Positions 34,669 through 41,183 of a stretch of DNA of 41,183 nucleotides are shown here, in pieces. Location: contig JANQNV010000334.1 of NCBI GenBank assembly GCA_028279425.1, forward strand, positions 1 through 41,183, given 5' to 3'. Position numbers and translations under genes: made by a program. How positions within the stretch are numbered: the first letter of the stretch is position 1; each line of letters starts with the position of its first letter. This DNA comes from Longimicrobiales bacterium (lineage in GTDB: Bacteria; Gemmatimonadota; Gemmatimonadetes; Longimicrobiales; Gaopeijiaceae). Under the pieces are notes generated by a model. It ran no database searches. It worked only from the letters and a program-made list of their open reading frames with translations, and had not been told where the DNA came from.

Positions 34669-34947
34669 CTACGTGACTTTCACGCCCTTCCAGAAGGCCA
34701 CGCGCCCCGCGATTTTCGCGGCCGCCGACTTGGGCTCGGGGTAGTACCAGGCCGCCCCAGGGTTTGCGCTGCCCCCTACGTTGATGTCGAGGTACGAGGC
34801 CGTACCCTTCCAGGGACACACCGAGGTCTTCGGGCTCTCCGAGAAGAACTCCGAACGAAGGGATTCCCTCGGGAAGTAGTGGTTCCCTTCGACCACCACG
34901 GTGTCGTCGCTTTCTGCGATCACTTCTCCATTCCAGGTCGCGCGCAT
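34669..34947 (-). CDS. DUF427 domain protein
   Basis: 92 residues covering one complete DUF427 domain: MRATWNGEVIAESDDTVVVE, GNHYFPRESL, SVCPWKGTASYLDI and AAWYYPEPKSAAAKIAGRVA with the final FWKGV. The family is widespread, small and beta-rich, without established activity; the CPWKGxAxY segment is its hallmark. It lies 28 bp upstream of the nucleotidyltransferase gene on the same strand, so cotranscription is possible, though the functions seem unrelated. Confidence 0.93.
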   Translation of the reverse strand: MRATWNGEVIAESDDTVVVEGNHYFPRESLRSEFFSESPKTSVCPWKGTASYLDINVGGSANPGAAWYYPEPKSAAAKIAGRVAFWKGVKVT

Positions 34948-35020
34948 TTCGGTTCACTCCGTCTTGGGACAATCGCTTTCCGGGTGGAGCAGAACCGTCA
35001 GAGAGGGTGCGGGGTTCCCT

Positions 35021-35842
35021 TCAATGCCGCTGCGACAGCTCCCGGAGCAGCCGAACGACGAGGTCGGTTCGGTCGCGATGAATCATGTGTCCGCTCCCCT
35101 CGGCCACGACGAGCGACGTGCGATCGGTCAGGGCCAGCCAGCGGCGCGACTCGCTCAGCCAGAGCTCCCGATGCTCCTCGGGCGATCCTTGTTCGCCGAA
35201 GTACTGGCTGTCGGCCACCAGCACCGTGATCGGGAGTCCGGGGGGCAAGTCGGTGAAGATCCACTCCCGCTCGGGTTGAGTAGCCTCCCGCTCGCGGCGC
35301 ACGACGTCGGGCGCCGACGCCGCGCCCTCGGCGAGCAGCCGGTCTCTTTCCGCTCGCTCCTCGGCGCTCAGGAGCGTCCGCCTCGATTCTTCGAAGCCGG
35401 GCGGCGGTGTGTCGAGCAGGATCACCCGGGCCACGGTCTCGGGCAGCAACTCGGCGAGCCGGAGCACATGGAGGCCGCCCATGGAGTGTCCCATGAGAAT
35501 CAGAGGAGCTCCGAACTCGAGCTCTTCGAGTAGCGCTCGCAGTTCGCGCGCGACCTGGCGTGCGCTTCGGACCTCCGTCGAGGGCGGGCTACTCCCCAAC
35601 CCTGGGCGGTCGAAGCGTATGACCCGCACGGAGCTCGGGAGGGCGGCCACGACCGGGTCCCACGTCCGGAGCGACAGCCCCGCTCCCGAGGCGAGGACCA
35701 CACCGGGGCCGGACGTTCCCGAGACGCAGGCGTGGATCGCGGCCGAATCCAGGGCCACGAGCTCGCAGCGTTCGTCGGCCTGCTGTCCCGTCGCGCCGCC
35801 CGGGACGACGAGCAGCGCCATGCACGCCAGCAGGGACCTCAC
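35021..35842 (-). CDS. Exported alpha/beta hydrolase
   Basis: 273 residues with a signal peptide (MRSLLACMALLVVPGGATGQ). The fold is a classical alpha/beta hydrolase: VVLASGAGLSLRTWDPV (oxyanion loop), VIRFDRPGLGSS, nucleophile Ser120 in LMGHSMGGLHVL, and a late His in EGSGHMIHRDR. A basic, helical cap lies between about 145 and 200. It is likely a periplasmic esterase or lipase; substrate unknown. Its start overlaps the stop of the DUF1801 gene by 4 bp (ATGA), indicating a two-gene operon. Confidence 0.9.
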   Translation of the reverse strand: MRSLLACMALLVVPGGATGQQADERCELVALDSAAIHACVSGTSGPGVVLASGAGLSLRTWDPVVAALPSSVRVIRFDRPGLGSSPPSTEVRSARQVARELRALLEELEFGAPLILMGHSMGGLHVLRLAELLPETVARVILLDTPPPGFEESRRTLLSAEERAERDRLLAEGAASAPDVVRREREATQPEREWIFTDLPPGLPITVLVADSQYFGEQGSPEEHRELWLSESRRWLALTDRTSLVVAEGSGHMIHRDRTDLVVRLLRELSQRH

Positions 35843-36282
35843 GCCTTCCTGATCTTCGAGATCGTCTCTCCAGCGCGCGTCGCGGCACCCTCCGCGTCCT
35901 CGACCGCCAAGGCCACCGCCTGTCGGACCAGATCCGCCACCTCGGGATTCCGGTAATCCTCTGGCTCCGCAACCGCCAGGTGTCGTATCAGCTTGCCCGT
36001 GCCCTTCAGGAGGCCGTGTGGGTCCGTGAGTAGGGTGCCCTTGTTGAAGCCGAGGTTGACGTGTTCGGAGTAGACCGGGATGTGACAGAACGCATCGGAC
36101 AACCTGGTCGAAACCGAGAACACCGCCGACAAGGCGTGGGTGTGATACAGGAGCTCGTTGCTCTCCGGGCAGAAGTCGAGAACGAACGTCCTCAGGTCGC
36201 GGAAGAGTTCGACGATGGCCGGTCCCCTGGTGTCCAAGAGGGCCTGGAAGTCGGGATGTATCGGTCTCGTGTCACTCATCAT
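35839..36282 (-). CDS. DUF1801 domain protein
   Basis: 147 residues. The DUF1801 (YdhG-like) pattern is present: ELFRDLRTFVLDFCPESNEL, AFCHIPVYSEHVNLGFNKGT, then DPHGLLKGTGKLIRHLAV. Proteins of this type are small, cytoplasmic and of unknown role. Two consecutive ATG codons (36282 and 36279) could serve as start. It is followed by an exported hydrolase whose start overlaps its stop. Upstream lies a degraded hydrolase remnant. Confidence 0.88.
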   Translation of the reverse strand: MMSDTRPIHPDFQALLDTRGPAIVELFRDLRTFVLDFCPESNELLYHTHALSAVFSVSTRLSDAFCHIPVYSEHVNLGFNKGTLLTDPHGLLKGTGKLIRHLAVAEPEDYRNPEVADLVRQAVALAVEDAEGAATRAGETISKIRKA

Positions 36283-36307
36283 CTCGGCGCGCCTGCCTAC
36301 TCTGCGT

Positions 36308-36521
36308 TCAAGGAATCGGCCCGGTCAGCGCCGCAGGGCGCGTAACCAGTCCCCCGGCCTCTTCGATCAGGGAGTCGAGCGCGGCTTGCAGGTCGGGATA
36401 GGGCTCGCAGTACGAGTTCTCCGCGAGGGACGAGTATTCGCCACGGCCGTTGGCTCCACCCTGGTGAAAGGGGGGGACGGCCGTAGATCGTGACACCGTC
36501 GGCGGTGACCGTGGTGATCGA
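36308..36521 (-). pseudogene. Collapsed alpha/beta hydrolase remnant with frameshift
   Basis: One minus-strand frame reads SITTVTADGVTIYGRPP, then meets a run of seven C (minus strand; seven G at 36470-36476). The next frame continues PPFHQGGANGRGEYSSLAEN and SYCEPYPDLQAALDSLIEEA before a stop at 36308. These pieces are, in order, the entry strand, the oxyanion FHQGG loop and the pre-nucleophile region SYC.AYPDL.AAL of a known bacterial hydrolase type. The parts between are missing, and nothing after the nucleophile region survives. One frameshift plus at least two deletions make this a pseudogene. The remainder of the 376-bp gap shows nothing else. Confidence 0.6.
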
Positions 36522-36659
36522 TTGGGCCGTCGTCCCCGAAGCCCGCTTCGCGTGAAATGGGTCCCGAGGACCCGGGAATGGGCTCAAACTGTGTCACCGC
36601 GCATCGCGACCGCAACCGAGGGCGAACGGGGGTTCGAAGTGGGGACGCGGTGCAGAGGC

Positions 36660-37502
36660 TCACGGCCCGAGGGGGGTGAACTCCGCCTCGACGATCCGGC
36701 CCCGCCAGTAGGGCTTCTCTTCCCCCTCCACGATCCAGGCCACCTCGCCCGTGAGTGGGATGCGATAGCCGCCGACGTCTCGATGCTCGCCGAACCGACC
36801 GATCCACGGCGTCTCGACGTATTCACCCTCGACTTCGCGCTGTCGGAGGCCGTAGACCTCCACGAGGTCACCTGCGGGGTTGAACGTGAACCGTAGCGAG
36901 ACCGATGTCTGGCCATCGACGAGGGTCGCCTCGGCCGATTGAGCGTCGATGCTCCTCCACGTGAGCCCGGGGCCGATTCGGAGTCGGGTCGGAATCCACG
37001 CGGCCTCGGCGAGGTATCTCGACAGCGCCCCCTGGCGCAGCTCCGGATCGTCTGCGGCCTTCATCACCGAAACGACGTTGAGGATCTTGGCGACCATCTC
37101 GGCCGAGCCTGCCACGTAGGAGTCACGAACCCTCACGTGGATCCCTGGCGCCATCTTGATCACGGCGTCCCAGTAGAACCCAGGGGTCAGCCCTGACATG
37201 ACTTCGGTCGCGTCGAAGGGTCGCCAGCCTTCCGGGCCTTCGCCCATCTGGAACGTGCCTGATTGCGTGAGACGGGCGACCCCGATGTCCGGTGCGTCGA
37301 GCGGAATGCTCTGCGCGAGGTACCGCAGGACCACCTGCGGTACCGATCCGCACTCTTTGCGGCCGGTTGCGTCGATCGACGCGGTCAGTGCAGCGTCGCG
37401 CGCCTTGACCGTGTCGCGCCACTGCAGACCACCGAGCGCGATCGCACCGATCACGCCGAGTGTCAGCGTTGCGACGAGAGCCAGGAGCAGCTTCAAGACC
37501 AT
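36660..37502 (-). CDS. DUF6544-like membrane-anchored protein
   Basis: 280 residues from the ATG at 37502, preceded by GAGGTG. An N-terminal hydrophobic segment (MVLKLLLALVATLTLGVIGA) should anchor it in the membrane. The remainder fits the pattern I know for DUF6544 (earlier DUF6920): PQVVLRYLAQSIP, PFDATEVMSG, PGFYWDAVIKMAPG, RVRDSYVAGSAEM, RYLAEAAWIPTRL and TPWIGRFGEHRDVGGYRIP. The conserved RYLAEA.W.PT core is the clearest mark. Function is unknown. The open frame extends much further upstream through the next gene, but only this part is protein-like. Confidence 0.8.
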   Translation of the reverse strand: MVLKLLLALVATLTLGVIGAIALGGLQWRDTVKARDAALTASIDATGRKECGSVPQVVLRYLAQSIPLDAPDIGVARLTQSGTFQMGEGPEGWRPFDATEVMSGLTPGFYWDAVIKMAPGIHVRVRDSYVAGSAEMVAKILNVVSVMKAADDPELRQGALSRYLAEAAWIPTRLRIGPGLTWRSIDAQSAEATLVDGQTSVSLRFTFNPAGDLVEVYGLRQREVEGEYVETPWIGRFGEHRDVGGYRIPLTGEVAWIVEGEEKPYWRGRIVEAEFTPLGP

Positions 37503-37540
37503 GGCGCACACCTCTACCCCAAAGTGTGTGCTGACTCCGG

Positions 37541-38101
37541 TCAGCGATGTCGGGGAGGCCCTGAACGTGGTGTCGGGACAGTCCTGATGCCGCGGTGCTT
37601 CGACGACGCCGACCCCGCGGGCGTCCACGTGAGGCCGCCCACGAGGCGCATCCGGCCGCGAGGAAACGGGACGAGGCCTGTGACGAAAGCGGGCTGGAGG
37701 ATGAGTCCGATCTCGTTCCACTCCACTTCCACACTGAAATGGGCGTCGAACAGGACCTCCGATTCGTAGGGCCCTTGGACGATCCCCGCGCGGGCGCCGA
37801 GGTGAAGTGCGCCTCCAAGCCATCCCTCTCGGGATCCGAGGCCCAGCCAGAAGGCTTCTGCGGTTCCCCTCTCCGAGGCCGACATCAACTCGGCGGCGAA
37901 CTCGATGGGCAGCGCCCCGCTTCGGGGCAGGAGAACAGACAGCAGATACGTCGGGCCGCCCTGGTATGCGCTCGTATGCCCGGCGGCCAGCGCGATTCGG
38001 ACGCTCCCGTCCGGGGGACGCGCTGCCTGAGCCCGCGAGGGGTGGGGGATAGCGATAACGAGGGAGGCGGCCAGGGCGGCGAGCCATCCGCGTCGCGGCA
38101 C
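37541..38101 (-). CDS. Exported beta-rich protein, possible outer-membrane barrel
   Basis: 186 residues from the GTG at 38101, which follows GGAG at eight bases and lies one base beyond the stop of the upstream gene. It gives a textbook signal peptide (VPRRGWLAALAASLVIAIPH ending SRAQA). The mature part is amphipathic beta with aromatic or Gly ends (VRIALAAGHTSAYQGGPTY, LPIEFAAELMS, GWLGGALHLGARAGI, EIGLILQPAFVTG), consistent with a small outer-membrane barrel. No family is recognised. It is coupled to the unknown gene upstream. Confidence 0.62.
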   Translation of the reverse strand: MPRRGWLAALAASLVIAIPHPSRAQAARPPDGSVRIALAAGHTSAYQGGPTYLLSVLLPRSGALPIEFAAELMSASERGTAEAFWLGLGSREGWLGGALHLGARAGIVQGPYESEVLFDAHFSVEVEWNEIGLILQPAFVTGLVPFPRGRMRLVGGLTWTPAGSASSKHRGIRTVPTPRSGPPRHR

Positions 38102-38102
38102 C

Positions 38103-38780
38103 CTATCGGCTCCGGTCAGACGTCTCTTCTGCCCAGCCACGCACTGCCCGGAGCAACTGCGGGCCGGGGAAGCGCTGCGTGAGGCGCATGGGGCCAGATC
38201 GGTACTCCATCTCGAAGCGTTCGAGCTGTCGAGCGGGCGAGTCGTTCGAGCCAGGACGCGGCGCCGCCTCGAGCAATCGGAGGTAGTCGCGCGGTGACAG
38301 CCACGTTGTTGGGTTCGCTGGTGTGGGCGCCTCGAGCTGCCGGGTCAACAACGGTGCGCGGGGGTAGCCAACGTACGGCGACGGCACATCGACGACCCTC
38401 CGGCTGTCGAGCATGCGGACCCGGTCGGCTCGCAACAGGACTTCGTCGCCCTCGGCAAGCCACTCCTCGTCGGCTCGCGCCACCCAGCGGCAGTCGTCGT
38501 CGACGCCCCAGGGGACGACCCAGACGGTGTCGTTGGGCACGACGGGCCCCACGTACGTGAAGGTGTCATGTGCGGCCCGCGTGACGACGAGCTCGTAGCC
38601 CCGGGTAAACTGTGCATGGGTGCCCAGGCGTGGCGGCACCTGGGTCGTATGCCCGGTGGTTACGGCGACGAAAATGCTCTCGCCGGGGCCGGCTCCTCTC
38701 CAGGCGAGTGTCGGGTCGACGCAGTCGTCGAGGTGCACCGAGAGCGCCGCCGCGACGCTGATGACGATCGTGAATCCCAA
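38103..38780 (-). CDS. Protein of unknown function, TTG start
   Basis: 225 residues. The start is a TTG at 38780 with GAGG six bases upstream; no ATG or GTG gives a better choice nearby. An N-terminal hydrophobic stretch (FTIVISVAAALSV) may be a short signal peptide. The middle holds beta-like segments (GESIFVAVTTGHTTQVP, DTFTYVGPVVPNDTVWVVPW) and the end is helical and basic. No family or motif recognised. Its stop is next to the GTG of the exported beta-rich protein, so the two form an operon. Confidence 0.55.
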   Translation of the reverse strand: MGFTIVISVAAALSVHLDDCVDPTLAWRGAGPGESIFVAVTTGHTTQVPPRLGTHAQFTRGYELVVTRAAHDTFTYVGPVVPNDTVWVVPWGVDDDCRWVARADEEWLAEGDEVLLRADRVRMLDSRRVVDVPSPYVGYPRAPLLTRQLEAPTPANPTTWLSPRDYLRLLEAAPRPGSNDSPARQLERFEMEYRSGPMRLTQRFPGPQLLRAVRGWAEETSDRSR

Positions 38781-38886
38781 TCTCTGCCTCGTCGGTGAAG
38801 TGCACCGGCGGCGAAGATGCTGCGCCGGTCCTGCGCAGAGAGAATACTAGGGGGATTCGCAGCGTGTCCGCCAGGATCGCTGCCAG

Positions 38887-39339
38887 TTACAGCGACTTCC
38901 GGAAGAACACCTCGCCGACGCCACCCTCGTTGATGCCGTGGATGATCCCGCACTCGGAGAATCCGACATGCCGGTGCCAGGCCTGGGGCTCGGGCTCATC
39001 CACCTGCGACGACGAGAGCAGGGTCGAGTGGCCGGCGTCCCTCAGCACCTGCTCGAGATGAGCCAGGAGTGCCTTGCCCACCCCTCTCGCCCGCTGCTGC
39101 TCGATGACGTGGATCAGTGCGATGTAGGGCACGACGGACCACAGGTATTCGATCCGAACGAAGCCGACCGGCACTCCATCGCGTTCGGCGACGAAGACCT
39201 CGTTCTGCCGGATCTTGTACTCCACCCGGTTCGGGTCGAGGTGCCCATCCTGGGCTACGAACGCCAGGTCCGCGCTTGTCGCCGGCCGCACCATGATTCC
39301 CATCGCGCCTCGCTGTCCGAAACCGGAGTCCGTGTCCAT
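38887..39339 (-). CDS. GNAT family N-acetyltransferase
   Basis: 150 residues from the ATG at 39339; an internal ATG at 39303, with GAGG four bases upstream, is an equally good start and gives 138 residues. The GNAT pattern is MVRPATSADLAFVAQ, VFVAERDGVPVGFVRI, IALIHVIEQQRARGVGKALL (acetyl-CoA loop QRARGVGKA) and QAWHRHVGFSECGII. The terminal GINEGGVGEVFFRK is typical of a subgroup acting on unknown small amines. It stands alone between an unknown gene pair and the Omp85-type gene. Confidence 0.87.
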   Translation of the reverse strand: MDTDSGFGQRGAMGIMVRPATSADLAFVAQDGHLDPNRVEYKIRQNEVFVAERDGVPVGFVRIEYLWSVVPYIALIHVIEQQRARGVGKALLAHLEQVLRDAGHSTLLSSSQVDEPEPQAWHRHVGFSECGIIHGINEGGVGEVFFRKSL

Positions 39340-39392
39340 GGCGGCTTCTCTCGTCACTCTAGGGCGGCGAGGAGGGTCGTCGCCAGGGCCCA

Positions 39393-41183
39393 TCACAGTA
39401 TCCCATCGAGGTAGAGGTAGAGGCGACCGCCGTCGCCCCCACGGATGGGCCAGGCGGCATCGAGACGCAGAAGGCCGTCGAGAAACGAGAGCCCGGCGCC
39501 CCACGACCACAGCGCCCTGCTCGTCCTGAATTCGCTCCGCGGACCCGCCCAGCCGAGATCGGAGAACACACTGAAGCGGGCAACCGGCGACGCGGTCCCG
39601 ACCTCGCCGCGCATCATCCAGAACGCTTCTCCCCCCCGATGGCTTCCGGGGTAACCGCGAAGGGTGCGATCTCCGCCGATGAAGAAGTTCTTCTGGGCCG
39701 GGAGGTCGCCCCAAGTATACCCGCCCCCCAGCTCCAGCCCCCCCGACGCCCCGAGGGCCAACGGGCGACTGAGCGACAGCGTGGCCAGAACACGGCGATA
39801 GGCGAAGTCCCCCTCCGCCACCTCTGCGCCGACTCGACCGCTGGCGATCCAACTCGTGGGATCGGCGCCGGCTTGCCAGCCGAACTCGCCCGCCAGACCC
39901 CCGACGCGCCCCTCGTCTGCGTCGATCACCGAGGGGACGGAGTCTCCGGTGAAGGGGTGCCAGGCATAGAAGTTGGTCGTCCGGCCGACGCTGGAGTGGT
40001 CCTCCCAGAAGGCCCTGACGCGGAGCTGGGTGCGCCGCCCCTCGCGCGCGGCATGGGCCTCGACGCCGACGGCATCATAGAACTGGGCGTGTCCGTTCTG
40101 GAAGACGAAATTGGTCAGCGATGCCCCGAACCCGTGGGGATCGCCGAAGTCGTCGGTGTGCGCCAGGCGCCGGAAGGCCGATATGCCGACCTCGCGCCCG
40201 ATGGACCCTTGTCGTGTGAGGCTCAACGAGCCACGGAGTTGGCGATCCGCGAGGCCGAACCTGAGCCTCGGTTCCACCGTGGAGCGCCGTCCCACGGCGT
40301 GTTCGAGCGAAAGCCCGACCCCCAGTCCCTCGACTCGATTGTAGCGCAGGTTTCCATCCGCCCACCCGTAGCGTACGCCTGTTCCTCGCCCGTCCGCGGC
40401 CGGCGCGAGTGCGTCCAGCGCTTCACGGATCTGGTCGAGCTCCCCGTCCGCGAAGGTCCCTTCCGATGCCCTGAACGATTCCCCCGTCAGGAGTGGCGAG
40501 CTGCGAAGGCTGTCGATGGGCGGTGCGAGGATGCGCAGCCCCTCCGCCTGGCCCCTTCGGCTCTCGACGCTGTCGGTGTGCGACACCCAGCCCGGCGGCG
40601 GCTCGGCGGGGATGTCGGAGTCTCGGGTGTTCAAGCGATAGTTCGACACGCGCCAGTCGACCGCCGCCGGAATCTTGAAGGATCCGCCGGCCGAAACCTC
40701 CCCGCCCAGAGCGAAGCGTCGCGGTAGCCACCACTCCCCTTCGTGAAGCGAGTATTCGATGGTGAGGTAGTCCACACGGACCCGGAATGGGGACAGGATG
40801 CCGGGCACGTTCTCGCCCTCGTCGAGCTCCAGATCGAACGGGCGAGAGGGCCGATAGTGGGCCTGTACCAAGGCTGCGGTCTCGAGGTCGAACCAGAGGG
40901 ATCCCGCGATCAGTGCGAAGTCCGCTCGTGTCGGCTCGACGACGATCTCCACCAGCGAAATCGTGCGGTTCCCAGTCGGTAGCTGGAGGGTCAGCGTGTC
41001 GCCGGAACGATAGGTGTAGTGTCGAGGGGCCGAGTCGGCCAGCGGATGCAGCGCGAAGCGGTTCCCGAATACGAGCCGGTCGTCGCCAGGGCGGTAGTCG
41101 AACACCAGGGGGTTCAGTCGGCGCAGGATCCCGTCTTCCGTGTCGGCATCACTCGACGGAGCGTCGGCCGAGGTCACCCCGAG
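39393..41183 (-). CDS. Omp85/D15-type outer-membrane barrel protein, 5' end missing
   Basis: At least 595 residues; the reading frame runs off the right edge of the window, so the start is not seen. The first 200 residues visible are a beta-rich periplasmic part (RNLxxx-like GNRTISLVEIVVEPTRADFA, IPAAVDWRVSNYRL). From about 270 onward it is amphipathic beta strands of a barrel (VEPRLRFGLADRQLRGSLSL, TQLRVRAFWEDHSS). The signature FFIGGDRTLRGYPG near the C-terminal end is the conserved Omp85/surface-antigen motif, and the protein ends LYLYLDGIL with a hydrophobic residue. It may assemble or export other envelope proteins; POTRA domains cannot be judged from this part. Confidence 0.8.
   Translation of the reverse strand, partial: LGVTSADAPSSDADTEDGILRRLNPLVFDYRPGDDRLVFGNRFALHPLADSAPRHYTYRSGDTLTLQLPTGNRTISLVEIVVEPTRADFALIAGSLWFDLETAALVQAHYRPSRPFDLELDEGENVPGILSPFRVRVDYLTIEYSLHEGEWWLPRRFALGGEVSAGGSFKIPAAVDWRVSNYRLNTRDSDIPAEPPPGWVSHTDSVESRRGQAEGLRILAPPIDSLRSSPLLTGESFRASEGTFADGELDQIREALDALAPAADGRGTGVRYGWADGNLRYNRVEGLGVGLSLEHAVGRRSTVEPRLRFGLADRQLRGSLSLTRQGSIGREVGISAFRRLAHTDDFGDPHGFGASLTNFVFQNGHAQFYDAVGVEAHAAREGRRTQLRVRAFWEDHSSVGRTTNFYAWHPFTGDSVPSVIDADEGRVGGLAGEFGWQAGADPTSWIASGRVGAEVAEGDFAYRRVLATLSLSRPLALGASGGLELGGGYTWGDLPAQKNFFIGGDRTLRGYPGSHRGGEAFWMMRGEVGTASPVARFSVFSDLGWAGPRSEFRTSRALWSWGAGLSFLDGLLRLDAAWPIRGGDGGRLYLYLDGIL

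Noticed and set aside
34182..34947. Possible MNT/HEPN toxin-antitoxin pair
   Set aside because: The nucleotidyltransferase neighbour is a DUF427 protein, not a HEPN protein, and no short partner ORF with the RX4-6H motif is seen.

Overview
The window is high-GC and reads like a chromosome segment of a Gram-negative, aerobic Gemmatimonadota-type bacterium. This is inferred from protein families, not from a marker gene. The signs are a PadR regulator paired with a duplicated FtsX/MacB permease of the ADOP type, two six-bladed beta-propeller lipoproteins with the GEGPGEF motif, a 1052-residue Asp-box (BNR/sortilin-like) secreted protein, a DUF2911 protein, and many lipoproteins and Omp85-type barrels. 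I see no rRNA, tRNA, CRISPR array, phage or IS element.

Layout. 95-4959 is almost wholly minus strand. It holds a SIMPL protein with a small membrane protein, a tightly overlapping trio of unknown envelope proteins, a propeller lipoprotein with a GNAT acetyltransferase, and a DinB protein. 5060-8239 is plus strand: a promoter/operator, padR and its ADOP permease. 8242-14437 carries DUF2911, HIT, Kelch, GNAT, J-domain, OsmC, PEBP and folE2 genes, mostly minus. 14572-20243 is minus: tatC, dapB, a propeller lipoprotein coupled to a flippase-like membrane protein, and a secreted alpha/beta hydrolase. 20397-24111 is plus: the Asp-box protein and a ClbS/DfsB-type protein. rsgA and a CNNM/CorC transporter-like gene follow on minus. 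26839-28704 is a plus-strand pair, a sulfotransferase and a GT4-like glycosyltransferase. 29013-34120 holds two large minus-strand surface lipoproteins, one a beta-helix and one an RCC1 propeller with Ig-like domains. 34182-41183 is minus: nucleotidyltransferase, DUF427, hydrolase, DUF1801, DUF6544-like, two unknown envelope genes, GNAT, and an Omp85-type barrel that runs off the right edge.

How genes work together. The clearest functional unit is padR plus permease with its own operator: a perfect inverted repeat over the -10 box followed by three 15-bp tandem repeats. The sulfotransferase and glycosyltransferase probably act on one surface glycan. Much of the rest is single genes for envelope, stress and housekeeping functions.

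The most unusual feature is gene decay at junctions. Four intergenic stretches hold recognisable pieces of broken genes: an FG-GAP end, a CIA30 end, the front of a SAM methyltransferase cut exactly at the glycosyltransferase stop, and a collapsed alpha/beta hydrolase with a frameshift at a seven-C run. I found no convincing wholly new multi-gene system. The best leads are the padR operator, the sulfotransferase/glycosyltransferase pair sitting on a broken methyltransferase, and a DapB with alanine in place of its usual catalytic histidine.
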